NCBI GenBank assembly: GCA_905209085.1
Contig: CAJLRM010000008.1
Span: 1 to 64,000 of the forward strand
From: an uncultured Eubacteriales bacterium
Lineage (GTDB): Bacteria; Bacillota; Clostridia; Christensenellales; Borkfalkiaceae
Direction: 5' to 3'
Length of the DNA: 64,000 nt
Shown here: positions 17,672 to 26,227 of the stretch, piece after piece
Position numbering within the stretch: the first letter of the stretch is position 1
Layout of the letters: each line of letters starts with the position of its first letter
Notes under the pieces: generated by a model
Databases searched by the model: none
What the model saw: the letters and a program-made list of their open reading frames with translations, nothing else
What the model was told of the DNA's origin: nothing
Program-made: the position numbers and the translations under genes

Positions 17672-18517
17672 TCATTCCTTATGTATGACTCCTTTTATTT
17701 CCGAGGGCGCTTTGCCCGACCATTTTTTGAAACTTGTGCTGAAATAATTTTGATTAGAAAACCCTAAGGAAAGGGCCGTTTCCTTCACGCTCGAACCTTC
17801 GGATAAAAGTTCGGCGGCTTTTTGCATCCGCAGTTCGTTGTAATAGGACATGGCTCCGCAGCCCGAATATCGGCGCACCGTTTTTTCGAGAGAGGGAACG
17901 CTCATATTGCACAGCTTTGCCAATTCGGCGGAGGTCAGGGCGTCTTCCAGCCTGTTTTCCATGACGGAGAGGATACGGATATAATTTTCCGTGCTTCGGC
18001 TGCTGTATTCGGATTTGGCGGCGTTGTCTTTTGAGAGCACGGATAAGAGAAAAAGCTCCAATCTCTTCACGACGGCGGAAGCCTCCGTTTCCATTCCCTC
18101 GCGTATGCCCTCCACATTGCTGCCTTTCAAAAGGAAAGCGCTTTCCGCCTCGCGGAAAATCGTTTTCAGCTCGGAAATTCGTTCGGGCAAAAGCGTGTAA
18201 ACGCGGGGGGACAGCCGGGGAAAGGCGTCTGCGCGAAAGGAAAAAATCACCGTTTCGGGCTCCGTGCCGCAGTCCGACCAGATGGTGTGAAACTCTCCCG
18301 GCATATGCACGATCATTTGCCCTGCCGAAAGGACGTAGATGTTTTTGTCGACGGTGATGCCCGCCTTTCCGTCCGCTATACACACCACTTCGGTGAAATC
18401 GTGCGTTTCGCCCTTGAAGGAATAGCCTTCGGGGAATTTCCGATTGGAAAAAGTAAACAGGGATTGGATGGACAGAACGTTTTTGACGGGACATTCGGGA
18501 TAGAGATTGCTTTCCAT
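17672..18517 (-). CDS. AraC family transcriptional regulator
   Basis: This 281-residue protein has an N-terminal cupin-like domain (about 30-110, containing GQMIVHMPGEFH) and a C-terminal AraC DNA-binding domain (about 180-275) with the second helix-turn-helix around VKETALSLGFSNQNYFSTSF. A TGAGGAAAG ribosome site precedes the ATG. It is divergent from the nucleotidyltransferase-kinase pair, with an 18-base palindrome between them, so that pair is its likely target. The ligand is unknown, but an amino sugar would fit the neighbouring genes. Confidence 0.93.
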   Translation of the reverse strand: MESNLYPECPVKNVLSIQSLFTFSNRKFPEGYSFKGETHDFTEVVCIADGKAGITVDKNIYVLSAGQMIVHMPGEFHTIWSDCGTEPETVIFSFRADAFPRLSPRVYTLLPERISELKTIFREAESAFLLKGSNVEGIREGMETEASAVVKRLELFLLSVLSKDNAAKSEYSSRSTENYIRILSVMENRLEDALTSAELAKLCNMSVPSLEKTVRRYSGCGAMSYYNELRMQKAAELLSEGSSVKETALSLGFSNQNYFSTSFKKWSGKAPSEIKGVIHKE

Positions 18518-18588
18518 AATCTTTCCTCAAAAAATATCAGATTTCGAAGATATATGATAAAAAAATGTATAGGGTTACGGTATTTTAT

Positions 18589-18606
18589 ATGCTATAATTA
18601 TAGCAT
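18589..18606. promoter_or_regulatory. Palindrome overlapping divergent -10 box
   Basis: ATGCTATAATTATAGCAT is a perfect 18-base inverted repeat centred between the two divergent genes. It contains TATAAT at 18593-18598 on the plus strand and, by symmetry, on the minus strand. It may be an operator that occludes both promoters; no clear -35 box is visible on either side. Confidence 0.5.
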
Positions 18607-18642
18607 AACAAAACAAGAAAGTCAATGCGAGGTAATAAAAAC

Positions 18643-19497
18643 ATGAAAACGACACTTGTGGTCATGGCGGCGGGCATGGGCAGCCGTTTCGGCGGTCTGA
18701 AACAGGCGGAGCCCGTCACGGCGGACGGAAAGGGGATTCTCGATTTTTCCGTATACGACGCGGTCAAGGCAGGTTTTGATAAAACGGTGTTTATCGTCCG
18801 CGAGGACATGGAAGAAGATTTCCGCCGTCTTGTAGGCGACAGGATTGCAAAGCATACCGCCGTGGAATACGTATTGCAGGATAGGAGCGATCTGCCCGCG
18901 GGCAGAACTAAGCCTTTCGGTACAGCGCACGCGATTTTATGCTGTGAAAAAGCGGTCAAAGAGCCTTTTGCCATCATCAATGCAGACGATTATTACGGAC
19001 ATAACGCCTTTTTCGATATTCAAAAGCATTTGTCCGAGGCAAAGAACGGGGAATATGCGATGACGGCGTATCTGCTCGAAAATACGCTCAGCAAAAACGG
19101 CACGGTTTCCCGCGGCGTGTGTCAATCGGAGAACGGATACTTGAAAAAGGTGACGGAAATCACGAAAATCGCTCCCGACGGCAGTTATGAAAAAGACGGG
19201 GCGAAGGTGCTTCTTCCCGGCGATACGCCCGTTTCCATGAACCTTTGGGGACTCACGCCCGACATTTTCGGGATTCTCCGGGAGGAATACGCGAAATTTC
19301 TCCAAACCGCCGATCTGCAAAAGGACGAATTCTTTATTCCTTCCGTCATTTCCAAAGCATTGGAAGAGGGCAGAGCGACCGTGCGTATGTTCAAAAATTC
19401 GGATAAATGGTACGGCATCACCTACCGCGAAGATCTCGCGGAGGTCAAAGAAGCGATAGGGGGATACGTAAATGACGGATTGTACGAAGGAATATAA
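18643..19497 (+). CDS. Sugar-1-phosphate nucleotidyltransferase
   Basis: This 284-residue cytoplasmic enzyme has the NTP-transferase fold. The N-terminal nucleotide-binding motif is MAAGMGSRFGGLKQAEPV, with a later NADDYYG metal-binding segment. Such proteins join a sugar 1-phosphate to UTP or another NTP. I chose the ATG at 18643 because a GAGGT site precedes it; an earlier in-frame ATG at 18625 has no ribosome site. The gene overlaps the next one by 26 bases, and that neighbour is a NahK-like hexosamine kinase. The pair would convert free N-acetylhexosamine to UDP-N-acetylhexosamine. The exact NTP and sugar are inferred from this context. Confidence 0.85.
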   Translation: MKTTLVVMAAGMGSRFGGLKQAEPVTADGKGILDFSVYDAVKAGFDKTVFIVREDMEEDFRRLVGDRIAKHTAVEYVLQDRSDLPAGRTKPFGTAHAILCCEKAVKEPFAIINADDYYGHNAFFDIQKHLSEAKNGEYAMTAYLLENTLSKNGTVSRGVCQSENGYLKKVTEITKIAPDGSYEKDGAKVLLPGDTPVSMNLWGLTPDIFGILREEYAKFLQTADLQKDEFFIPSVISKALEEGRATVRMFKNSDKWYGITYREDLAEVKEAIGGYVNDGLYEGI

Positions 19498-20539
19498 GAA
19501 AGCGGCGGACAGCTTCCGCCTTTTGGGAGAAGTGACGGATATCCGTCCCTACGGCGAAGGACATATCAACCTCACGCTGCTCGTCACGACGACGGAAAAG
19601 AGGTATATCCTGCAAAAGATGAATACCCGCGTCTTTCCCGACCCCGACAGTCTGATGAAAAACATCTGCGGCGTGACGGAGCATTTGCGTTCCCGCGGCA
19701 TTGAAACGCTGAACGTAGTCCCCACAAAGTCGGGCGCGCCCTTTTTGAAGGACGAGGAATGCTTCCGCGTATACGAGTTTATAGAGAATACGGTCACTTA
19801 TCAGCAGGTGACGGATAAAAAAGTGTTTTTCAATTCGGGCAAGGCATTCGGGGAATTTCAGAACTATCTTTCCGAATTTGACGCGTCCGGACTGACGGAA
19901 ACAATCCCGCACTTTCACGATACGCCCAAGCGTTTTCAGGACTTTCTTACGGCGTTCAAAGAAGATAAATGCGGTCGGGCAAAAGACTGCGCAGAAGAAA
20001 TAGAATTTATTTTGTCGCGCAAGGATACCTACGGCGACGCGGCAAAAGCTTTGAATGACGGTTCTCTGCCCCTTCGCGTGACGCATAACGACACCAAACT
20101 CAATAATATTTTAATGGATGCGAAAACGAAGGAAGCGCGCGCCGTCATCGATCTCGATACGGTGATGCCCGGTTCTATGCTTTACGATTTCGGGGATTCT
20201 ATCCGTTTCGGCGCTTCTACCGCCGCAGAGGACGAAAAAGACCTCACCAAGGTACATTTCGACATCGAATTGTTCGAAGCGTATGCAAAAGGATACTGCG
20301 GGGCGGTCAAAGACAGCATTACGGATAAAGAAAAGGAGCTTCTTCCCTACGGCTCTTATCTGATGACGATGGAATGCGGGATGCGTTTTTTGGCGGATTA
20401 CCTTGCGGGCGATACGTATTTCGCCATCAAGTATGACGACCATAATTTGGTGCGCAGCCGCACGCAACTGCGCCTTGCGGCGGAAATGGAAAAGAGTTTT
20501 TCCGAGATGAAAAAAATCGTTGCGGAAGCGGTAAAATAA
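19472..20539 (+). CDS. NahK-like N-acetylhexosamine kinase, APH fold
   Basis: This 355-residue protein belongs to the aminoglycoside-phosphotransferase fold. The catalytic loop is VTHNDTKLNNIL and the metal-binding segment is VIDLDTVMPG...DFGDSIRFG; both match the N-acetylhexosamine 1-kinase (NahK/LnpB) group. NahK phosphorylates the anomeric position of GlcNAc or GalNAc, giving the substrate of the upstream nucleotidyltransferase. The ATG lies 26 bases inside the upstream gene, after a GGGGGAT ribosome site, so translation is probably coupled. A paralogue is at 45758. Homoserine kinase-type or other small-molecule activity cannot be excluded. Confidence 0.85.
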   Translation: MTDCTKEYKKAADSFRLLGEVTDIRPYGEGHINLTLLVTTTEKRYILQKMNTRVFPDPDSLMKNICGVTEHLRSRGIETLNVVPTKSGAPFLKDEECFRVYEFIENTVTYQQVTDKKVFFNSGKAFGEFQNYLSEFDASGLTETIPHFHDTPKRFQDFLTAFKEDKCGRAKDCAEEIEFILSRKDTYGDAAKALNDGSLPLRVTHNDTKLNNILMDAKTKEARAVIDLDTVMPGSMLYDFGDSIRFGASTAAEDEKDLTKVHFDIELFEAYAKGYCGAVKDSITDKEKELLPYGSYLMTMECGMRFLADYLAGDTYFAIKYDDHNLVRSRTQLRLAAEMEKSFSEMKKIVAEAVK

Positions 20540-20547
20540 CAATGGAT

Positions 20548-20588
20548 AAAACGCCTTTTTCTTAGCGGAAAAGGGCGTTTTAGTTTTG
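20548..20588 (+). terminator. Intrinsic terminator after the kinase
   Basis: AAAACGCCTTTTTC and GAAAAGGGCGTTTT form a 14-base stem with a short loop, followed by a T-rich tract. It separates the kinase gene from the SGNH hydrolase. Confidence 0.8.
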
Positions 20589-20668
20589 TAAAAGAAGAAA
20601 GACGGGGCGTGAAAAGCTGGCTTTTTGAGAAAAGGGATGATATAATAAGGGAAAGGAGGAAGAACAAA

Positions 20669-21346
20669 ATGGAAGAACTGCGGGGCAATGCGCAAAGGTA
20701 TGCGCCCGAAAATGTAAAGAGGCTTCCCGATATAGGTTTGACGGGAAAAACGATCTGTTATCTCGGCTCCTCGGTGACGTACGGAGCGGCGGCGAAAGGC
20801 GTTTCTTTCGTGGAATATATCGCAAAAAGGAATGGAAACGAGTATACCAAGGAAGCGGTGAGCGGTACTACATTGGTCGATTGCACCCCCGATTCCTATA
20901 TTGCTCGCCTGAAAAAAATCAAGGAAAAAAATTTTGATTTGTTCGTTTGTCAGTTCTCTACAAACGACGCGGCTCAGGGAAAGCCGCTGGGGAAAATTTC
21001 TTCGGAAAAGCAGGAACTCGATACGGCGACGGTTTGCGGCGCCGTCGAATATATCATTCGTTACGCGAGAAGCGCGTGGAACTGTCCCGTGCTTTTCTAT
21101 ACAAACCCTTTTTACGAAAATGAAAATTATGCGGCGATGGTCGCGTCGCTGCACAAGATAGCGAAAAAGTACGGAATCGGCGTTCTCGATTTTTATACGG
21201 ATAAAAAATTTAACGCCATTTCCGCGGAGAATCGCGCCCTTTATATGGCGGATCCCATTCATCCGACCCGGGCGGGATATCTCGAATGGTGGACGCCGAA
21301 GATGGAAAGAGCCTTTGCGGCTTTTCTGTCGTCTTCCGTTTTATAA
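20669..21346 (+). CDS. SGNH/GDSL family esterase or lipase
   Basis: This 225-residue cytoplasmic protein shows the SGNH hydrolase blocks: YLGSSVTYG (block I, nucleophile Ser), FSTNDA (block III Asn) and DPIHPT (block V Asp-x-x-His) near the C-terminus. Members remove acetyl or other acyl groups from carbohydrates and lipids. The ATG at 20669 follows GGAGGA; an upstream in-frame start at 20609 would begin inside the spacer after the preceding terminator and is rejected. A TGATATAAT extended -10 box at 20638-20646 may drive it separately. Deacylation of an imported glycan is a reasonable but unproven role. Confidence 0.88.
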   Translation: MEELRGNAQRYAPENVKRLPDIGLTGKTICYLGSSVTYGAAAKGVSFVEYIAKRNGNEYTKEAVSGTTLVDCTPDSYIARLKKIKEKNFDLFVCQFSTNDAAQGKPLGKISSEKQELDTATVCGAVEYIIRYARSAWNCPVLFYTNPFYENENYAAMVASLHKIAKKYGIGVLDFYTDKKFNAISAENRALYMADPIHPTRAGYLEWWTPKMERAFAAFLSSSVL

Positions 21347-21542
21347 GAGCATATTGACGATTCCATTGCGTTTTATCTATATTTCCCACACAAAAATTTT
21401 CGCGCAAAAAGGGGACTTTTCCTATCCGTAAGGAAGACTTTACGCCTTTTTAAATTGCCTCCTGCTCGAACTGACTTTTTTGGCAGGCAATAATCTATGC
21501 GGAAAATGAAATTGCTTGTTTTATAAGAAATTGGGATGAGAG

Positions 21543-21574
21543 AGGTCGCGCGAGAAACGCGGCCTTTTCTTTTT
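21543..21574 (+). terminator. Intrinsic terminator downstream of SGNH hydrolase
   Basis: AGGTCGCG and CGCGGCCT form an 8-base stem (one wobble) around a 7-base loop, followed by a T-rich run. It is about 200 bases past the SGNH hydrolase stop. Confidence 0.7.
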
Positions 21575-21892
21575 ATCATAGAATGAAGTTTGGGAAATAT
21601 AGAAATAAAGTATAGGATAAAAAAGAGAATAGAAGGTTATTTCTGAATTTTCGAAAACAAAAAACGCCCGAAATTTTATATAAAATACAATCTCTGAATA
21701 AAAGACGGAAGGCTGTTAAAATCCTTTCTTCCTGTATAAAAATTTACGGGTATTTTTAATTATAAATATATTGAATTTTCAATTTTTCTAAATTAAAGAG
21801 AGCGACAGAGAAGGACAAAAAAACGAAAATAAATAACATGGATTGGTATTAAGGCAAAAGAATATAAAAAGCGATAAAAGATTGAGAATTTC

Positions 21893-21921
21893 TTGACAGA
21901 AAGGGAGGTATCTGATAAAAT
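21893..21921 (+). promoter_or_regulatory. Sigma-A promoter for LRR lipoprotein
   Basis: TTGACA at 21893-21898 and TAAAAT at 21916-21921 are separated by exactly 17 bases. The start codon at 22150 lies about 220 bases beyond the predicted transcription start. Confidence 0.8.
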
Positions 21922-22149
21922 ATTTATCATAAGATTATTATATAATCAACAAAATAAAGAAACTTTTATTAATTTTTAATCGAGAGATAATCGAAAAAAC
22001 AAATTGAATTAATTTATATTTTTGATTATAAAAAGTTTTATATCGATGGGATAAAAGCTGTTTATATTTTTCTTCCCGTATTTTTCAAAGGCTAAAAAAT
22101 GCAAAACAGCGGCTGAGAAATAAGAGAATATGGAGGTACATAGCAAGTA

Positions 22150-25100
22150 ATGAGAAAGAATAAGAGAAGGAAACTGCTGATTGCTCTGGCAGTTTGTACG
22201 TGTGCGGCGCTGACGATGTCCGTCGCTGCCTGCGGCGGGAACTCGTCCGATTCTTCGCAAAACGGTTCGGTGTCGTCGGAAAGTATTTCCGATAGTTCCT
22301 TATCCGAAAATTCCTCTTCGGATTCATCGAGCGATTCTTCGATGAGTGAATCTTCAAGCAGTTCCCCGACGGATTCTTCTTCGGAATCTTCCGCGGAAGG
22401 CACTATCAAAGTCACCTTGTATAGCGAAACGTATCAAAAGAGCGTCTATAAGCTCAATCCCGGAGATCCGCTTCCCGCACCTGTTTCGGAAAACGACGAC
22501 TTCGAGGGATATTGGACGAGCGGAGATTACGCCGAAAAGTATGAAGGCGAGGCGGTTCCCGAGGCCGATATCACCCTCTATTACAAATGGGTGCCGCAGA
22601 CGTATACGGTAAAAGTGGATTACGGTCAAGATGGCGTTCGCACGTTTACTTTCCGCCGCGGCAGAGAGGAAACGCTTCCCGAACTCGCGCCGCAGGGCAC
22701 GAAACTCGTAGGATACGCGGAGTCGGCTGATGCCGATATGAAATGGGCCGCCGGCGAAAAAGTAAAAAATCTCGCCGAGAAAGGCGGGGTGGTCACTCTG
22801 TATGCGATTTGCGAGGTAACGGACTCGGAAGGCTTTACGATTGAAAACGGGGTTGTAACCGGATATACGGGGAACGCTACGGAAATCACGCTGCCGTATT
22901 CCGCCACCAAAGTGGAAGCGAATGCCTTTGCCGACAATACCAATCTCGTTTCCGTCACGATTCCGGAGTGTTATGTTTTGCTCGGAAAGGGAATGCTTGC
23001 GGGCTGTACGTCTTTGGAGGAACTGACCGTTCCCTTTATCGGCGCCAGCGAAAGCCGATATATGTTCCTCGCCTATTTATTCGGGGCGGATAGATATCAG
23101 GATAACGAATTTTCATTCTCCGGATATACGGACGGTATATCTTTATATATGGGGGATACGCATTTTGAGAATCTGTTGATTCCTCAATCTTTAAAAACGG
23201 TACGGGTGACGAAGGCTCTCAACGGGATTCCCGCAGGTGCGTTTTACAGTGCCTATGGATTGGAGAAGGTGATTTTGGAGGACACTTCCCGCCTTGTGAA
23301 GGTCGGAAAGGACGCTTTCCGCAATTGTGTCAATTTCGGTTATGATTCGGGGCTGAGCCGCTCTATTTCCATCGAATGGCTCTCCCGGGTATCTATGATC
23401 GACGAAGGCGCGTTTGCCGCTTATACGGGCAATTCGGAAAGTCCGGTAAAGGTGATTTATCCTTACGGGGAATCTCAGCCGGAAAAAGCGGCGTATCTGA
23501 TGGATTATCCGTATCCCTTCGCGCAGATAAGCGATATTCCCAAGCTGGAAAAAATCAAGACGATCCGCAGCGAAGCGTTTTATTATCAGGCTTCTCTTTC
23601 TAAGCTCGAATTCGGCAACAGTTTGGAATCCATCGGGCAGAGCGCTTTTTACTTCTGCATCGGAATCCCCGATCTGGTCATTCCCGATTCCACCAAGGTC
23701 ATCGACAATCTGGCGTTCTACTCGAATACGAGCCTTCTTACTGTGACCATAGGCAAAGGAATTCAGGATATCGGCGCTTTGGCTTTCGCCAATAACAGTT
23801 CCCTCACGCAAGTGGTATGCAATGCGGACATCGCGCCCAATATTTATACCGTTCCTTTCTCTAACACCTTGGATTACGACGAAGCGGCGGAAACTTTTGT
23901 CCCCGGATATACGCGCTTCCGGATTTATGTGGATGCAAAGAACCGGGATTCCTATCAGTCGAAATGGAAGGACTATACGCAATATCTCTTTTCCAAGCAC
24001 ACGCCTCGTCCCGATGTATACTGGTCGCAAGACGGCAAGGATTGGGACGCAAAAATTCAATTTACGGACGGCTGGATCGTCTACGTCACCGACCCCGGGC
24101 AGAAATTTATCAACAGCGTGGACTATTGGACCATAAACGGTTCTTACAGCACCACCTGCGGAGAATATTATCCCCTCGTCTGCGAGGAGATCTCCTGGGA
24201 AGAATATGAGAGCGCGGAAACCGATTCCCTCAAGGGAAAACACAATCAGGGCTTTTACGACTGCCGCGTGCTCCTTAGACTCTGGCATCCCGAACTCGTC
24301 GATTACGAAGGCTCGATTTTAAACGATTTATATTATACGCTCACGATGGAAAAGCGCGTCGTGAACGGGACCGCTTATAAATTCCCCGTACTGCAAGAAA
24401 CCCTCAACGATAGACTGTACGGCGATACCACCTTAAACGGCAGTTACGTCGTTTCCTATAATAAATACGGGATTCCGGCAATCGGTCAGGTAAAAATCAC
24501 AGCGGGTATGCCTTCCGTAGTCTGGCTGGACGATCCGGAAGGGACGTATTACTCGACGATCGATAACAGCATTGCAACGGAGTTCGTCGTCACTTATTAC
24601 GACGAAGCCTATAACGTGATTCAGCGCGACGTATATACCTGGCAGTATAATTCGTCGACGGGCTGGAAGATTCCGATTTATAAGACGGACGGAGAACATA
24701 TCACCGTCTATTTCGATACCCCTTACAATAATTACAGTTCGGTGCAGCTGGACGGCACGGGTAAAGTTTCCATGGCGCTGAACGACGGAAAGACGGTGAC
24801 GAACTATAAAGGCATTGCCGTGGATATGGAAGGCAAGGAAGTAGGGGCGGAAGGATATACGGTGGCGCTTTCGGGCGTTTCGTCCTCCGTTTCCGCTTCG
24901 GAAAATCTGAGCGGAACGATCTCCCTGTACGATTGGTTTGACGGAAAATATCACCGCGCGGAGCTTACTCTCGGCGAAAAGAAATGGATATTCCTCGACG
25001 TATACGGCAGCTACGGAACCTATTTCGACCAGGTCAGCGAATTCCAGCAGCGTCTTCCCGCCTATACGGATGACATATATTCCGAAGCGTGGAGATATAC

Positions 25101-26079
25101 TTCCTATCTCAAAAGCGTGAATATAAACGAGAGCGTCAAAGTATATTCTTTCTATACGGACGATACAAAGACGACGCTGATAAAGAGTTATGTCCGTAAG
25201 TATGACAGCAAGGACATAGAAATAGCCTTCGGATTCGGATCGCAGCCCGACAAGGACGGGCATTTCACGATTACTTATCAGGACCAAAGCAAGGAAGAGG
25301 CGCAGATCATCGACGCCCGCGGTTCCTATACGGTGGGGGATACCGTATATACTCGTTATGTGGATGCGGAGGATTTGACTCTCGTCTATTACGAAACATT
25401 TTTGGGCACTAATTTATATTATTACACGGTGAAGCTGGACGGCTACGGGCATATGTATTTCCTCGATGAGCACGACGACGGCATCTGTAATATGTATACG
25501 GGTACGTATGCCGACTTCAATTCCTATCCCAGCGCTACCTCTACCTATTACGAATACGAGTTTAACGGTTTTCTGCTCGATGAAGACGGAAACCAGACAG
25601 ATCAGGCTTACCGGATGTGGTTCACTTTCGATTGGGCTTCTCTCTACGCTTATTACGAAGACGAGCCAGACTGTTCTTGGGTAGGCACCATCAGTATGAT
25701 CACCGAGGATCAGCAATCGCAGTCTATTACCGTTTACGATTCGTTCGGATATAAAGTATATGACATTACGGTGGATTCTTCCGGAAATGCGACGTATATT
25801 CAATATTCTTACGTCATCGATTGGGTGGGCAGAGTAAAGTATACCGTGGTGGAAACGGGAGATATAAAGGAATTCGTCGCCGTCATGAGTACGGGCGGAA
25901 AAGTGGTATACTGTCTGGCAGTCAATGAAAACGGCGTGGCCGAATTCAGCGTCCGGCAAACGGGCGAGAAGGACGACGGAACTCCCGTTTACACGATCGT
26001 ACACGACGGTGGCACGCGGATTTACGGCGCAAACATATATACTGTCGTCGTGGATTATTCCCGAATGGAAACTTTATAA
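22150..26079 (+). CDS. BspA-type LRR surface lipoprotein
   Basis: This 1309-residue lipoprotein has Cys28 in a VAAC lipobox, a Ser/Asp/Glu linker (about 30-92), an InlB B-repeat-like domain (about 93-145, ending LYYKWVPQ) and a degenerate second one. Leucine-rich repeats of the LRR_5/BspA type follow at about 250-300, 355-395 and 470-580, with units like FYFCIGIPDLVIPDSTKVI. The remaining 700 residues are Tyr/Thr-rich beta repeats of the form G.YTVGDTVYTRYV that I cannot assign. BspA-type LRRs usually mediate adhesion to host or partner-cell proteins. GGAGGT lies 12 bases before the ATG. No enzyme motif is seen. Confidence 0.85.
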   Translation: MRKNKRRKLLIALAVCTCAALTMSVAACGGNSSDSSQNGSVSSESISDSSLSENSSSDSSSDSSMSESSSSSPTDSSSESSAEGTIKVTLYSETYQKSVYKLNPGDPLPAPVSENDDFEGYWTSGDYAEKYEGEAVPEADITLYYKWVPQTYTVKVDYGQDGVRTFTFRRGREETLPELAPQGTKLVGYAESADADMKWAAGEKVKNLAEKGGVVTLYAICEVTDSEGFTIENGVVTGYTGNATEITLPYSATKVEANAFADNTNLVSVTIPECYVLLGKGMLAGCTSLEELTVPFIGASESRYMFLAYLFGADRYQDNEFSFSGYTDGISLYMGDTHFENLLIPQSLKTVRVTKALNGIPAGAFYSAYGLEKVILEDTSRLVKVGKDAFRNCVNFGYDSGLSRSISIEWLSRVSMIDEGAFAAYTGNSESPVKVIYPYGESQPEKAAYLMDYPYPFAQISDIPKLEKIKTIRSEAFYYQASLSKLEFGNSLESIGQSAFYFCIGIPDLVIPDSTKVIDNLAFYSNTSLLTVTIGKGIQDIGALAFANNSSLTQVVCNADIAPNIYTVPFSNTLDYDEAAETFVPGYTRFRIYVDAKNRDSYQSKWKDYTQYLFSKHTPRPDVYWSQDGKDWDAKIQFTDGWIVYVTDPGQKFINSVDYWTINGSYSTTCGEYYPLVCEEISWEEYESAETDSLKGKHNQGFYDCRVLLRLWHPELVDYEGSILNDLYYTLTMEKRVVNGTAYKFPVLQETLNDRLYGDTTLNGSYVVSYNKYGIPAIGQVKITAGMPSVVWLDDPEGTYYSTIDNSIATEFVVTYYDEAYNVIQRDVYTWQYNSSTGWKIPIYKTDGEHITVYFDTPYNNYSSVQLDGTGKVSMALNDGKTVTNYKGIAVDMEGKEVGAEGYTVALSGVSSSVSASENLSGTISLYDWFDGKYHRAELTLGEKKWIFLDVYGSYGTYFDQVSEFQQRLPAYTDDIYSEAWRYTSYLKSVNINESVKVYSFYTDDTKTTLIKSYVRKYDSKDIEIAFGFGSQPDKDGHFTITYQDQSKEEAQIIDARGSYTVGDTVYTRYVDAEDLTLVYYETFLGTNLYYYTVKLDGYGHMYFLDEHDDGICNMYTGTYADFNSYPSATSTYYEYEFNGFLLDEDGNQTDQAYRMWFTFDWASLYAYYEDEPDCSWVGTISMITEDQQSQSITVYDSFGYKVYDITVDSSGNATYIQYSYVIDWVGRVKYTVVETGDIKEFVAVMSTGGKVVYCLAVNENGVAEFSVRQTGEKDDGTPVYTIVHDGGTRIYGANIYTVVVDYSRMETL

Positions 26080-26128
26080 AATACGGAGATTGCTTGATTT
26101 ATACGGCGGATGTAAACGTACCGCCAAA

Positions 26129-26173
26129 GCAAAGGGCACGTGCCCTTTGCAGTAAGTGAAAACTTACTGCAAA
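26129..26173 (+). promoter_or_regulatory. Two overlapping, mutually exclusive hairpins
   Basis: A perfect 22-base palindrome spans 26129-26150. A second perfect 12-base stem, 26146-26157 with 26162-26173 closed by a GAAA loop, shares TTTGC at 26146-26150 with it, so both cannot form fully at once. A further GGCGG/CCGCC hairpin lies just upstream. The element sits between the two giant lipoprotein genes. It could be a partial terminator, an mRNA processing or switch element, or a mobile palindromic repeat. Confidence 0.55.
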
Positions 26174-26227
26174 AATATTTGATAGTAGAATTAAAAATTG
26201 TTTTTTCATTTGTTTGGAGGTTAAAAT

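Larger units (their letters stand above)
21347..22149. other. AT-rich intergenic region with terminator, promoter and leader
   Basis: These 803 bases contain no credible gene. They hold a terminator at 21543-21574, a consensus-like promoter at 21893-21921 and an AT-rich transcribed leader of about 220 bases before the LRR lipoprotein. No known riboswitch class could be recognised in that leader. Confidence 0.6.

Noticed and set aside
20638..20646. Extended -10 box TGATATAAT before the SGNH hydrolase
   Set aside because: No -35 box at proper spacing and the resulting leader would be only about 16 bases, so I do not list it as a promoter, though it remains possible.
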